Positions 1 through 10,950 of a DNA stretch of 64,000 nt are shown here, piece after piece. Source of the stretch: Amaranthus tricolor (lineage: Eukaryota > Streptophyta > Magnoliopsida > Caryophyllales > Amaranthaceae). Position numbers and translations under genes: made by a program. The stretch is from assembly GCF_026212465.1 (NCBI RefSeq), contig NC_080048.1:36251700-36315699 (forward strand). Direction: 5' to 3'. Under the pieces are notes generated by a model. It was not told where the DNA came from. It was given only the letters and a program-made list of their open reading frames with translations, and made no database searches. How positions within the stretch are numbered: the stretch's first letter is position 1; every line of letters starts with the position of its first letter.

Positions 1-430
1 GTCGCGTATCTGTCGGCCCACACGGGCTGGGGTGATGTCACTAACCAGTCCGTGTTAGTGGACTGTGAGGGCTGATTATCGACAAAACTACGTCCTGCGC
101 GCTCAGATGCGGCAGAAGAACTCGGGCCGCCCCGGGCAAATCTGCCGTCGGGGCCGTGAACAACAGCCCAGTCCACTTGGCGACACTCAGTACCTTGGTA
201 TTGAACATCATCAGCATCATTATCATCATCACTATAAACCCCCCAACTACTCTGGAGGCTGTCAGCCTGGTCATCAATAGGAGTACGCACTTGGTTCAGC
301 GTACTCGACCTTTGGGCCTCACTGTGTCTGACAGCCTCTTCATGCCTAGCCCTCCTAGCAGAACCCGTCACCCCCCCTCTCATGCGGGTCCCATCTAAGT
401 AAAGTAGGCCTTGAACTATTACCTCTCAAC
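1..430. other. GC-richer non-coding block of unknown origin
   Basis: The first ~400 bases are clearly more GC-rich than the AT-rich DNA that follows at about 430. Short open frames exist on both strands, but none resembles a known protein and they contain simple runs such as CATCAT repeats. A TATA-like CACTATAAAC near 230 and the abrupt composition change would fit the end of a mobile element, for example an LTR, but neither TG..CA ends nor a partner repeat is visible. I cannot assign it. Confidence 0.3.
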
Positions 431-768
431 AATTGCCTAAAAAAACCTTTTCCTTTTCCTTGATTACCAGCCATTTTCTACAATTTTTACAGTTTTATTC
501 AAAGATAAATAATAATTTAACAACAAAAAAATTAACATACAAATTTACACTAATAATTTATAAAACAACACATGAACATATTTATAATAATAAAAAAAAT
601 AACAATCACATTAATAATAACATAATTAATTATAATAACATTAACATATATTTAATAAAAAAAAATACAATCACAATAATAATAAAAATAAAATTAATAA
701 TAATAACATTAACAACAATAATAACATACTTCAAAATTTAAATTAATTATTCCTAAATATAACGAAAA
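431..768. other. Low-complexity AT-rich stretch
   Basis: This stretch is rich in AAT/ATA and has almost no G. A continuous frame runs through it, but it encodes only Asn/Ile/Thr/Lys low-complexity sequence and is not a gene. Its right part (about 731-764) is repeated nearly exactly at about 912-945, just before the second palindrome, so the palindrome plus its AT-rich left flank looks like a duplicated module. Confidence 0.5.
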
Positions 769-830
769 AAAAAAAAAATTAAAAAGGGAGGCGCCCAGAT
801 CTGGGCGCCTCCCTTTTTAATTTTTTTTTT
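769..830. repeat. Perfect GC-core palindrome (hairpin 1)
   Basis: A perfect inverted repeat centred on AGATCT at 797-802. The GC core reads GGGAGGCGCCC and its complement, extended on both sides by AATTAAAAA/TTTTTAATT and A/T runs, giving arms of about 31 bp with no loop. It shares GAGGCGCCCAGATCTGG with the larger palindrome at 948-1078 and lies ~760 bp upstream of the Aux/IAA start codon. It is most likely a miniature fold-back element. As a transcript it would form a strong hairpin. Confidence 0.85.
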
Positions 831-947
831 CTTTTGCATTCAAAACAATATATAAAATTTACTAAAAAATATAAAAATTACACATTACAACATACAAATT
901 TACAATAATAATTCAAAATTTAAATTAATTAATCCTAAATACACGAA

Positions 948-1078
948 AAAAAAAAGAAATTCAAAACGAGGCGCCCAGATCTGGACGGCTGGACCCCGGT
1001 TCAGGCGCCCAATTTGGGCGCCTGAACCGGGGTCCAGCCGTCCAGATCTGGGCGCCTCGTTTTGAATTTCTTTTTTTT
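948..1078. repeat. Perfect 65-bp-arm palindrome (hairpin 2)
   Basis: Arms 948-1012 and 1014-1078 are exact reverse complements around a single central base at 1013. The core contains GGCGCCCAATTTGGGCGCC, then GGTTCAGG/CCTGAACC, CCAGCCGTCC and CCAGATCTGGGCGCCTC blocks, ending in A/T runs. It lies about 140 bp upstream of the probable TATA box of the Aux/IAA gene. Perfect arms imply either very recent origin or continued correction. See hairpin 1 for the shared motif and duplicated left flank. Confidence 0.9.
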
Positions 1079-1213
1079 CCTTTGGCAAATAATTAAATTA
1101 AAAATAACTTACCTCGATTAATAATTTGGGGATTGTACTTAATTTTTGCTCCGAGATTTAGTTTTAGTGACTTGTATTTAGTTGTAGTGAGAATAATTTT
1201 AGGTGGAGTGTGG

Positions 1214-1221
1214 TATATATA
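1214..1221 (+). promoter_or_regulatory. Probable TATA box of the Aux/IAA gene
   Basis: TATATATA followed by GG, about 370 bp upstream of the ATG at 1588. It would give a long 5' leader of about 340 bases, typical for this family. No TGTCTC or GAGACA auxin response element was spotted between here and the start codon. Confidence 0.45.
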
Positions 1222-1587
1222 GGAATTTTACCCTTAATGGCAATGTTGTTAATTTTTTATAAAGTAAGGGTAAAATAGTAATTTACTCAGGGGGTGGCGA
1301 TAAAATGAAAAGGGTGGCGGAATATAAGGATTGGGTTGTTTTAATCATCATTAAGAATACTTTGTTGAGGGGACAAAGAGCTACAGAAAGGCCAAGGAAG
1401 GTTCTTTTCTGCATCAAATCTTGTTCTTTAATAAGTGCATATCAACTTTTTCTCTCTTTTCTACTCTCTACTTCTTACACATTCACATACATTAATATAT
1501 TCCTATACTACATTCACTTATTTCAAGATTTTCTTTACTGGGTAATTTGTGTTAATTCTAAAGTATTGAAATTTTGTTCTGAGTTTG

Positions 1588-4500
1588 ATGTCTACACCAT
1601 TAGAGCATGATTACATAGGGTTATCAGAGCTTCCTTCAATGGAAAACCCTGTTGCTAATCTCTCTCCAAACCCAAAATCATCTAATTTTGCTTTGAAGAC
1701 TGATTTGAGTCTTAGGTTACCTGGTTTTGAGTCACCAGAAAGGAAAATTGGTTCTGGGGTTACTATTTTTGGTAAGGAATTTGAAGAGAAAACCCTAAAT
1801 GGGTATTCAATTGGCTCATTAAAGGCTTCTGCTTCTGGGGCCAAAAGGGGTTTTTCTGATGCTATAGATGGTTGTGAGCAATGGGTTTTCTCAATTAATG
1901 GGAAATCTGACACTAATTTGAGTAAAGATGGTTGCTTGTACTCTCCTAAGAGTGGGCAAAATGGTAAGAATTTGACTGATTTGGAGAACAATAGGTCTCA
2001 GAAATTTGTTCAAGGGACTGTCCCTATTACTCCTAAACCTGTTCAGGAGAAACAGAAACAGGTTTCTGGTGCTAATGAACATGGAAATGCTCCTTCTGCT
2101 AAGTGAGTGTTCCTTTTCTTTTCTGTTTTTCAGTCTTTTATATAGCCTTATTGTTCTGTACACTGTATTTGATTTAATGCAAGTTTGGGTCTTATGTTTG
2201 TATGGACTTTTTATTGCCTTCCTTCCTTGTCTCTTTGGTGAATTGATTATAGAGATGTAATATTCCACTATTCTTGTTTGATGGTTTGATTCATTAGTCT
2301 TGCTACCATGTGTCGATCAAGTTTGTGTACACTCGACCCTTAACCATTTACAGTCCGTTTGGTTAATGGTACTCTTACAGCCCGTTTGGTTAATGGTACT
2401 AAATTGGTGGTAATGGAAATGATTTTGTGGTCTAAATGTTCAGGATATGTATCATGTCATTAAGATGGTAATGAAAGTGATCATAAAAAAGTTTTTTTCA
2501 CAATATTTCATTACCACCTAATACCACATAGCACATGTTCAAGTGGTAATGCATTAGAATGAATTTTGTGAAGAAATGAGTTTGTTGAAGGAGAATAAAT
2601 ATGGTCATTAAAATTATCAAGAGATATTTTTAGCAAAATTATACTAACATTTCATTACCATTGCCACTATTTAGTACCGATTACCGAACGGGACGTTATT
2701 GGCATTGGGGTTATGAAATGTGTCATTTTTTGGCCTATTTGTATGCGTCATGTGATATGAATCCCTAGACCCTAAGTTGAAGGATCGATGTTGTCTTTGA
2801 AGAAGTGCTACATATGTTTCCTTTGACTTTTAAGTATACAACAAAAAGTACTCCTATCTAGGTTACATGGTCTTCTATGTTGGCGTGGGTGTCAAGGAAC
2901 CAACTCAACCAAAGCTTAAGCTGATGGTTGAAGTCTCAGGATATGTTATATACTCTAACACGCCCCCTCACACGAGAGCCCTTTGGTCTAGAAGTGTGGA
3001 TGCAACACATATTCTCCTCATACATGGTGCTCAATATTCCACTTTGAATGAGGGGTGGTTGAGATTCGAACCCGTGACCTTTTGTCACATTGGCTCTGAT
3101 ACCATGTCAAGGAACCAACTCAACCAAAGCTTAAGCTGATGGTTGAAGTCCCAGGATATGTTATATACTCTAACAGTGGGTACTTTAGCACATCAATTTA
3201 GGGTAAATACATTACTCTAGACTTCAGCCTAGGGACACAACCTCCTTATCGCCTCTGATAAAGGTATGGTCGACCGTCTTCTGACCCTCTCCAAATCCTG
3301 ATCATAACTTCTATTAGTACTGGTATGATGATGTTAATGACGACAGTACACTAGACTTTGAAGCCTAAAACATTGGTAATCTGGTAAAGTGGAGTCCATA
3401 CGGCTAATGTTAACCACCTACGATTTATGCCCTTTAATGCATAGCTATTCTTTCTGATCCTTCTACTCAGTTGTTTTTTTGTGTATGTGGGCTTGTGGAG
3501 AACTTAGATACTGTTTGCAACAGAGCACAGGTTGTGGGATGGCCACCAATTCGATCTTTTCGGAAGAACACTCTTGCTTCTACATCTGTAAAGAACAATG
3601 AGCAGACGGAGGAAAAAACGACAGCTTCATGCCTCTTCGTCAAGGTTAGCATGGATGGTGCTCCATACTTGAGGAAGGTTGATCTCCGAACCTATAGGAA
3701 CTATACGGAGATGTCATCTGCTCTGGAGAAGATGTTCAGCTGCTTTATATCTGGTACTTCATCTTCAGTTTTGGTTTGATCTTTGGTACGGTCTTTTAGA
3801 TTGGAATAGCTGTCATCAGGGTATACTTCACAAACTAAAATGTGGGGTGACCTTTTACATAATTTCGTCTTATGGGGAATTGTTTTACTGTGCATTCATG
3901 ACATGATAATCCAATGTACTTCCTTGACTTCTATGTGGAGACCTTGGCTGAGAAACACAAACAAAAGAATCAAACCGAAAAACCCAATTGACTGTTTGAT
4001 TGGTGGTACCGTATGGTGGTCATGGATTCATGGTAATGAACTTGCACTTTCGTATGTATTCTTGTCAACGGAAGTCTCCTACAGTTCACACCAGTATCAC
4101 ATGATTCACTAATTTTCTCCGGGAATTGCAAATCATAAAAGCCAAATTGTGGTAGGTTTTGGGCTTTATTAAAGGCCATTTTAAGGGAATCACTAATTTA
4201 AAAGCAAATTAATTAGTTGGTGAATCATATTACACTGGTTCACAGTTTTGCCGTTGTATTCCAACTTCCAAGTATGTCGCCCCTCCCCTCTTTTAATACT
4301 TATTACCTCCGCAAGAGTCATAACCTTTGTAAGTGGTGTTGAGGGGTGATGGAAGTTTATAAAAGATGTTGGATAGGTTTTGTTCAATATGTAGATGCTT
4401 TCTTACATCAAGAGGACTTGATGATGATTCATGATATAATGCATTGACATTTTGCATCATGCATTATCTTCGAATAAATTGTGATGACTTGAAATTGACT

Positions 4501-5238
4501 TGTTTAGTAATGGCTATGTTTAAGGTCAGTATCGTTCCAATGGGCATGAAAAGCAACATGGATTGGGCTGCGAGAGTCAATCAACTGATCTCCAAAATGC
4601 TGAGTATGTGCTGACATACGAAGACAAGGATGGCGATTGGATGTTAGTTGGTGATGTCCCATGGAGGCAAGTGTTCATTTCATCTCTTTTCATTTTAGAC
4701 TTCCCGACACCGAAAGAAAAGGCCTTTAATGAAAGCTTGTGTTTATGAATTTCTTCGAGGTTGCTAGTTGGTAATGTAATTATCATTACGCCTAAATATC
4801 GGTAATGTGTTCATATCCCTTATGAGGTCAAAAACGCGCTTTTTCTTATTACAACACAATATATATCGATTTGGTTTTAGACCTTTACAACGTGGCCGAT
4901 ACAGTGCACAACAACCTTGTTTCCGCATTATGATTAGGACCAATTAACATTCGTCAGCTGAACAGTTTGATGTCATCAACTTTGGTATTCTGATCTGGTC
5001 GAATGTTCTCATGTTACAGGATGTTCACAGAGAACTGCAGGAAACTTCGGATCATGAAAGGATCAGAAGCTATCGGATTAGGTATAGCCATAAGAATTCT
5101 GTGTTCATCACCTTTAGATTAATGACTCAAGTTGTCATTTGTGTAAAAAAACAATAACTTTTATTCTCTAAACATGACACCTAAGTTTTCTTGTTAGCAG
5201 CACCGAATAGCGCCGAGAAGTTCAAGACTGAAGCCTGA
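1588..5238 (+). CDS. IAA27: Aux/IAA auxin-responsive repressor, IAA27-like
   Basis: Nuclear repressor of ARF transcription factors and auxin co-receptor with TIR1/AFB. Exons: 1588-2102, 3524-3753, 4525-4666, 5020-5081 and 5201-5238, totalling 987 nt or 328 aa with every phase closing. Visible domains: the EAR motif LSLRLPG at residues 40-46, the degron VGWPPIRS at 176-183, domain III with [15 protein letters not shown] near 212, and domain IV with the acidic PB1 motif around D282/D284/D286, ending in [10 protein letters not shown]. The N-terminus ([13 protein letters not shown]) and KRGFSDAID resemble Arabidopsis IAA27, with IAA8/IAA9 the next nearest. The start is the ATG at 1588. Intron 3 begins with GC rather than GT (AG|GCAAGT at 4667). 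The last intron ends in a TAGCAG tandem acceptor, and the family's GLAP sequence favours 5201. Intron 1 carries a MITE and a TRIM. The EAR box is LSLRL rather than the commoner LRLGL. Confidence 0.93.
2348..2693. mobile_element. MITE in Aux/IAA intron 1
   Basis: The left terminus CCCGTTTGGTTAATGGTACT (2381-2400) is the near reverse complement of the right terminus GTACCGATTACCGAACGGG (2674-2692), so this is a ~310 bp inverted-terminal-repeat element with no coding capacity. The left end is duplicated in tandem: TTACAG-CCGTTTGGTTAATGGTACT occurs at 2348-2373 and again at 2375-2400. No unambiguous target duplication was found, so the superfamily is unclear. Confidence 0.65.
2890..3175 (-). mobile_element. 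Intact TRIM retrotransposon in Aux/IAA intron 1
   Basis: Two 71-bp LTRs (2890-2960 and 3105-3175) begin TGTTAGAG and end TTGACA on the minus strand. Next to the inner end of the 5' LTR is TGGTATCAGAGCC (complement of 3092-3104), the primer binding site for initiator Met-tRNA. A purine-rich GTGAGGGGGCG precedes the 3' LTR. There is no coding capacity. A perfect 5-bp target duplication, GTGGG, flanks it (2885-2889 and 3176-3180). These are the defining features of a terminal-repeat retrotransposon in miniature, which depends on proteins supplied by other elements. A sister copy lies at 58989-59276. Confidence 0.93.
3225..3345. repeat. Dispersed repeat fragment
   Basis: The stretch with ACAACCTCCTTATCGCCTCTGA, then a GGTATGGT..GAC..TCTGACCCTC..ATCATA..CTTCTAT block, recurs at about 43833-43925 in the CCMH upstream region, and a weaker relative occurs near 29150-29280. 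It is non-coding and of unknown class. Confidence 0.45.
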
Positions 5239-7460
5239 GAACAGCAAAGGCAGCAATCCATGGTATGTAATGTAAGCAAGGAGGCATCAAGTGGAACACA
5301 TGGTGCCTTCAAGAGGTTTTGAATTTTAGGAGTTGTGGATTTTGTTAGATTTGATGGTTATGAAAAATGATATGTACTTGAGAGCGCACATTTCTCTTTG
5401 TGCTCTTCAGGAGTACGGTTATGATCTGTCCGTTAACCTTTTCCCCTGGACCCTGACTTGTGCAGAATACTGGATGTTGATGACTATGACTCTGAAAAAT
5501 GACATGTACAATACATTATTGTAGACATATTTCAAGCTTTTATATCAATCCTCACTTTGGATGTGGATAGTTCTTTTATGTTTATCACAATTTATTTTGA
5601 CCATAACTATTTATAATTTGAAGGAACAAGTATAGAATATACTTAGGGCACAAAATTTTTATTGCTGTACTACTTTTCAATTGCCTTTTCGGTAACTTAC
5701 ACTCTTCACTCTCCACTCCACACGAAGTCCAAAATCTTCTCATTTTGAAGTTTGAATGATGAGCTAAAAATAATCCCAACTACAATTGTATTATACATAA
5801 CTACTAGCATGTTTAAGGTGATCCAAGACATTTTAAGTATACAAAAAAGTACATTTGTCAAATTTTAACCTAATTTAAAATTCACTTGAACATGTTAAAT
5901 ATTAATGGGTTATAACTCGAAATTGACTCAAAAACAATGGGTAAACAGTGTTAAATTTAACTATAATTTGAACTCGGCTGTTTTAATTGGTCTACTAAAA
6001 AGCATGCTTGAAGTAACAGCAACTCCTCTTAGAACATGCAGCAACCATGAAAAATATTATCGTATAAATTTATCGTTGTTGCAAATTTAAAAGGATGGAT
6101 AAACAATAATTTTCAGCTCATCTGATCAGTCCAAATTATTACAACTCAATGTTGCAGTTCAAAAAAGGACAAGTATCAAGAACTGATATAGTAGGTAACA
6201 ATATTGATAAATACATACTCTAAGATATAAATAATAAATACCCTGTATTTGTTAAATTTAATTGAGTTTTTGCATACCCACTATAATCTTTGAAAATCTA
6301 ATAAAGCTGAGAAAAATCAAATAAAAAAGTTTACATTGAAAATAAACAAGTTGGCATTTAGAAGATAGAGTATCCACCAAATCTTGCCTAACCAAACAAG
6401 TCAAAAAGTGTTAAAAAGTGCCACTTTTAAATTATCTCATATTGTTATAAAAAAAAATATATCACTTTATAATCTTGTGGAGTATATGCTATTTTTACTA
6501 ATTATTTATTAGTGAATTTTCTTTGGGTTCGTATGTGGGTTGCATTTCACTCACATAGTCACATGTACTAAACTGCCAATTATTACCCATATGTGAGCTG
6601 TCTCACATCGGAAAAAAAGAAAAGAATATGCCACTTTGTAAACTTACTTCTCAATTAAGTCTGTTCCATTCAATCTGTATAATTTTAAATTACGATGTTA
6701 AGAATTTTTTCTCATCTGAGTATGTTCTATTTAATTTGTATAATTTTAAAATATAATGTAAAAATTCTTCTAAATGATTCAAGTGCGACAAAGAAATATA
6801 TAATATTTATAACATCATAGCTGAAGGCATTGATTACAGACTAGCTTAATAATTTCTAGGTTAGTGAAACAAAATTATAAGCTATCATTACATTAAGTTG
6901 ACGAACATTTGAGGTGAAATAAGATATTAATGTTGCAGAATGATCACACTAACTGCAAATATCCATATTAAAAAGCCACTCAAAAGGTTCCATGTTTCCA
7001 AGGTATTTATCAGTGGCGGATCCATGACTTTAATTATTAGGGTCTTATAAAGACATGATATTTCTAACCTTAGTAGGTCGGACGAGCCGCTCTTATGCTT
7101 GAACGAGCATCTCAAATGGGCTCAATATTGCATAAACAAACATGTTTTGCTCTTAAAATTGTCGTTTTTCTTGAGTTAATCTGTATGTAAATATATATTC
7201 CCTTTATATTTAATTATATGCATGATATCGTTAATCTCCCCTACACATATGTTGTTTTCGAAACTCTTTATGTCTCTCTATTGTAATTTTTCAAGAGTTC
7301 ATAGTTTTGAACTCCAAGTTCATTCTCAAACATTGAAAAGACCACTATCAAGAAGGATGTAACGCAAATTGGGTGAACCTTATTAAAATTGTGTGTTCTT
7401 ATAAGTTTTAATGCATTTATTGTTTTAAATTTTTATTAACCTTATTCATCTAATTTTTAT
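5239..7460. other. Aux/IAA 3' UTR and intergenic DNA
   Basis: The first few hundred bases should hold the 3' UTR and polyadenylation region of the Aux/IAA gene. The remainder is AT-rich with no open frame that resembles a protein. A fragment near 7010-7110 (CAGTGGCGGATCCATGAC, then CTTGAACGAGCATC) looks like repeat debris. I see no gene. Confidence 0.5.
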
Positions 7461-7762
7461 TAGGAAAACTACCGTGAATAATATAACATTTTATTAATTT
7501 CCTTACAATAATACCGACTATTGATTAACTATGAATAATACCAACTTAAAGGGGTGTTTTCCTAGAAAATCCCTAACATGTTAAAAATCAAACTATAGGT
7601 AATTATAAGACAAAAAAAATTAGTATATTAATTAATAAACTAAAGTTGGTATTATTCTAGGAAAATATCCCTCTAAATTGGTATTATTCATGGTTAATCA
7701 ATAGTTAGTATTATTATAGGAAAATTAATAAAAAATTGTATTATTCGTGATAATTTTTCATT
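7461..7762. mobile_element. Long-inverted-repeat MITE
   Basis: The left half (about 7463-7560, with GATTAACTATGAATAATACC) is matched in inverse orientation by the right half (about 7640-7759, with GGTATTATTCATGGTTAATC). Arms are ~100 bp at perhaps 80-85% identity, about 300 bp in total, with no coding capacity. A diverged relative seems to occupy about 36340-36760. No target duplication could be fixed. Confidence 0.6.
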
Positions 7763-8695
7763 TTTAATATTCATTGAAAACACCTTATTATCGCTAATCT
7801 TGTGTTATGAGCTTATGCAAGACCATTCATATTGAGCAACCTAGTTTTCGATTGGTACAAGTTAATTTGATTGCGAATCTTGTCTTCATTGGTGCACACA
7901 TTTTGGCCTATGACAAAGTGAAAAATGGAGTGAGTAACACAATTGATGGTGTTAAGTCGAGGTTGATAAGGGCATGAAAAATACAAAATAAAAAGTGATA
8001 AACTCTAAGGCGCTATCGGCAAGTCAAACACTTTCTCACAAACGAATGTTGAGACTTGAGAGGAGTTGTGAAAGAGGTCACCACCAAGGAATTTTGAGCC
8101 TAAGTATGTTTCATTGAGTTTTACCAATGAACTACTCGGAGTAAAATCTATAATTGCTTCTTAGAAAAAGTTAGTTAAACATGTAAAGTCTTATATCGAG
8201 ATGAATTTTTATACTACTAAAATGAAATTACAAAATATTAATGTAAAATTAACAAAAATCTTAGCTATTTACTTAAGATGCTCATGACCTCTTTCATATA
8301 AAAAGAAATATGACTTATAAGAAGGGTTCTTCTAGGGGTTAGACTTAGAAAACAAAATGACATGATGATTTCTCTTTGATTGTGAGATTGTACACAAGAT
8401 ATTCCTTATTAATGATATTTGATGGAAATCTAAAAGATAAATAAATTCAAGTGGTCTTCAATCCAAGAGTTTAGGATGTTTTATCTTTTTAAAACTTGAT
8501 CCTTAAGAACAAATTTTCATTTCAAGATAAAAGGTTAAAAGTTTTTCCTTTTAAATTATAAAAGTTACATGAAATAATTATCTTTGCACCACATGAATTT
8601 GTTTAGGTTGAATGTATAATTGGTATAAGAGAATGAGTGCACCAATATAAATTTGATGAAATAACTAATTTTTAATAGGAAAATAGGTGAATAAT

Positions 8696-8696
<1 letters not shown>
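7763..8696. other. Intergenic DNA without recognisable content
   Basis: AT-rich single-copy-looking sequence between the MITE and the poly-T tract. I see no gene, RNA or defined repeat. Confidence 0.5.

Positions 8697-8736
<40 letters not shown>
8697..8736. repeat. Homopolymer run of 40 T
   Basis: An uninterrupted T tract. It may be the poly-A tail of a retroposed sequence inserted in minus orientation, but no source sequence next to it is recognisable. Confidence 0.9.
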
Positions 8737-8737
<1 letters not shown>

Positions 8738-9281
8738 TTACAATTACCCTAAAAATAATGCTATCACCAATTTTTCCTCTATATCTCATAGTATACACAT
8801 GTATATAAACTATACCACACAAAACACCCAAAAGATGGTAGATTTGTCAACTACTCCATCAAACAAGCAACAAATAACTCATTTGCTTTCTAACTCACAA
8901 ATTCATCTTACTCCATTTTTCCCTTTCCAATTTTAGTAAATTGCTAGTAAAGAAATTTTCTCATAAAAAATAAAAAAAATTTGTTTTTTCTAATAATGGA
9001 TCTTAATTTCTTTGAGAAAGTCATCCTTCAACAAATCATCCCATAGATTTTCCTCCTTCAAAAGTTGACATCATTACATCTCCACTTCTTATGACTCTAA
9101 CCATTCTAAATCTCCATCTTTTGATGATGATAATGATCCATCTTTCTCAAAATCTCATCCCATTCTGATCCATTCTTTCCTTCTTTCAACCTATTCAGTA
9201 ATTAAAAAAAATCCGATCTCATTCATTAATTCATATCACCATAACTACATAACTAATGATACCTTTTCTCTAAATCATCCC
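8737..9281 (+). promoter_or_regulatory. Upstream and leader region of the MSL10-like gene
   Basis: A pyrimidine-rich region with many TTTCTC, TTCCTCC and CTCATTC tracts, typical of a plant promoter/5' UTR. No single TATA box stands out; TATATAAAC at about 8800-8810 is a candidate. Confidence 0.35.
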
Positions 9282-10900
9282 ATGAACCCATCTACCCATG
9301 GTGAATTCATTGTTAAAATAGATAATCATATTAATATTGACGAACAAACATGCACAAATAAAATGAATACAAGCCATGAAAAAAGTAATAGTAGTGGTGG
9401 GCATTTATGGAAGGGAAATTCATCTATTGACTTCTCATTTCCACGTCCAAATGATGAGAACATTCTGGAAGAAGATGATAGAAGTAGTTTTACATCTACT
9501 AAGTCTTCTAACCAACATGATCCAACTTCCAAACTTATTGGAAAATTCTTGGAACAACAAAAAGCTAGTGGAGAAATGTCATTAGACATGGATATGGAAA
9601 TGGAAGAACTTAGAAGACAACAACAATATGATCATGATCAAAACATCACTAGATCATCACTTGTTCATAGACAAGTTCTTCATGGTGTTAGACCTCCAAT
9701 ACGTCCTAATGAAATAATTCAAAGTCCTGATCGAACAGGTAATAAAACACCTGTTACAACCAATAATATGTTATATACTCTAACAGATGGTTCAAAAGAA
9801 CCTCGTGTATCTTTTCGTGAATCATTAACATCGGAGTTGATTAGAAGACCTTCATCTATGTATAGTAATGTTGAAGATGATTCTTCATCATGTGATTCAT
9901 CTTTATCAGGAGATGATGATCATAAAGGGCAAAACAATCATAGTGAAGAAATTCTAAGGAGTAATTCATATAGGACTAATACAAATGCTTCTTCTAGAAG
10001 GTTACCAAGTATAGCATTATCAAAAACTAAATCTAGGTTAATGGACCCACCATCTACCCCATATGATCAAAGATCCGGTGCGATACATCAAAAATCCGGT
10101 CAGCTTAATTTCAGATCGGGTTTTCTAGGAAACCCATCTATGTTTGATGACGATGATGATGATCCCTTTTTCGACGACGATTTTTCCGAAGATCATGTTA
10201 AAAGTACAAAAGTTAGTACCATGATGGTTATTGAATGGGTAAGCCTTGTTTTAATCATGGGTGCTTTAGTTTGTAGTCTTGTTATACCTGTCCTTAGGAA
10301 AAAAAAATTATGGAGTATGAAATTATGGAAATGGGATGTTTTAATCCTTGTATTAATTTGTGGGAGATTAGTTTCTGATTGGGTAATTAGATGTCTAATG
10401 TTCCTAATTGAGAGAAGTCTTTTACTTAGAAAAAGGGTTTTATATTTTGTTTATGGGTTAAAAAGTTCAGTCCAAAATGTTTTTTGGTTAGGGCTTGTTC
10501 TTGTAGCATGGTATTTTTTATTCGATAAAAGAATAGTAGAAGAATCTAGAAGTAAACCCTTAAGGGTTGTTACAAGACTATTGATAATTGGTGAAGTGGG
10601 TGCAATTTTATGGTTAGTAAAAACCCTATTGGTTAAAGTATTAGCTTCAAATTTTCATGTCAAAGCATTTTTTGACCGTATCCAAGATTCATTATTTAAT
10701 CAGTTTGTAATCGAAACACTGTCGTCTCCTCCGTTATTTGAAATGCAACAAGTACAAGAAGAAGAGGAACAAACGATGGCAGAAGTACAATCGCTACAAA
10801 GAGCGGGGATAAATGTACCGGTTGAGTTAAGATCAAGTGTGTTTCCACGTACTAAGAGTAACATAAGTCATACTCTGACGGCTGCGCCTTCGGAAAATGG

Positions 10901-10950
<50 letters not shown>

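Noticed and set aside
433..741. 102-codon open frame
   Set aside because: Pure Asn/Ile/Thr/Lys low-complexity translation of AT-rich DNA with no homologue-like features.
900..1088. Minus-strand open frame across the large palindrome
   Set aside because: It simply reads through the inverted repeat; the same residues recur because of the palindrome.
2867..3139. Plus-strand open frame, similar to one at 58988-59290
   Set aside because: It lies antisense inside the two TRIM copies; the similarity between the two frames is due to the element, not a gene family.
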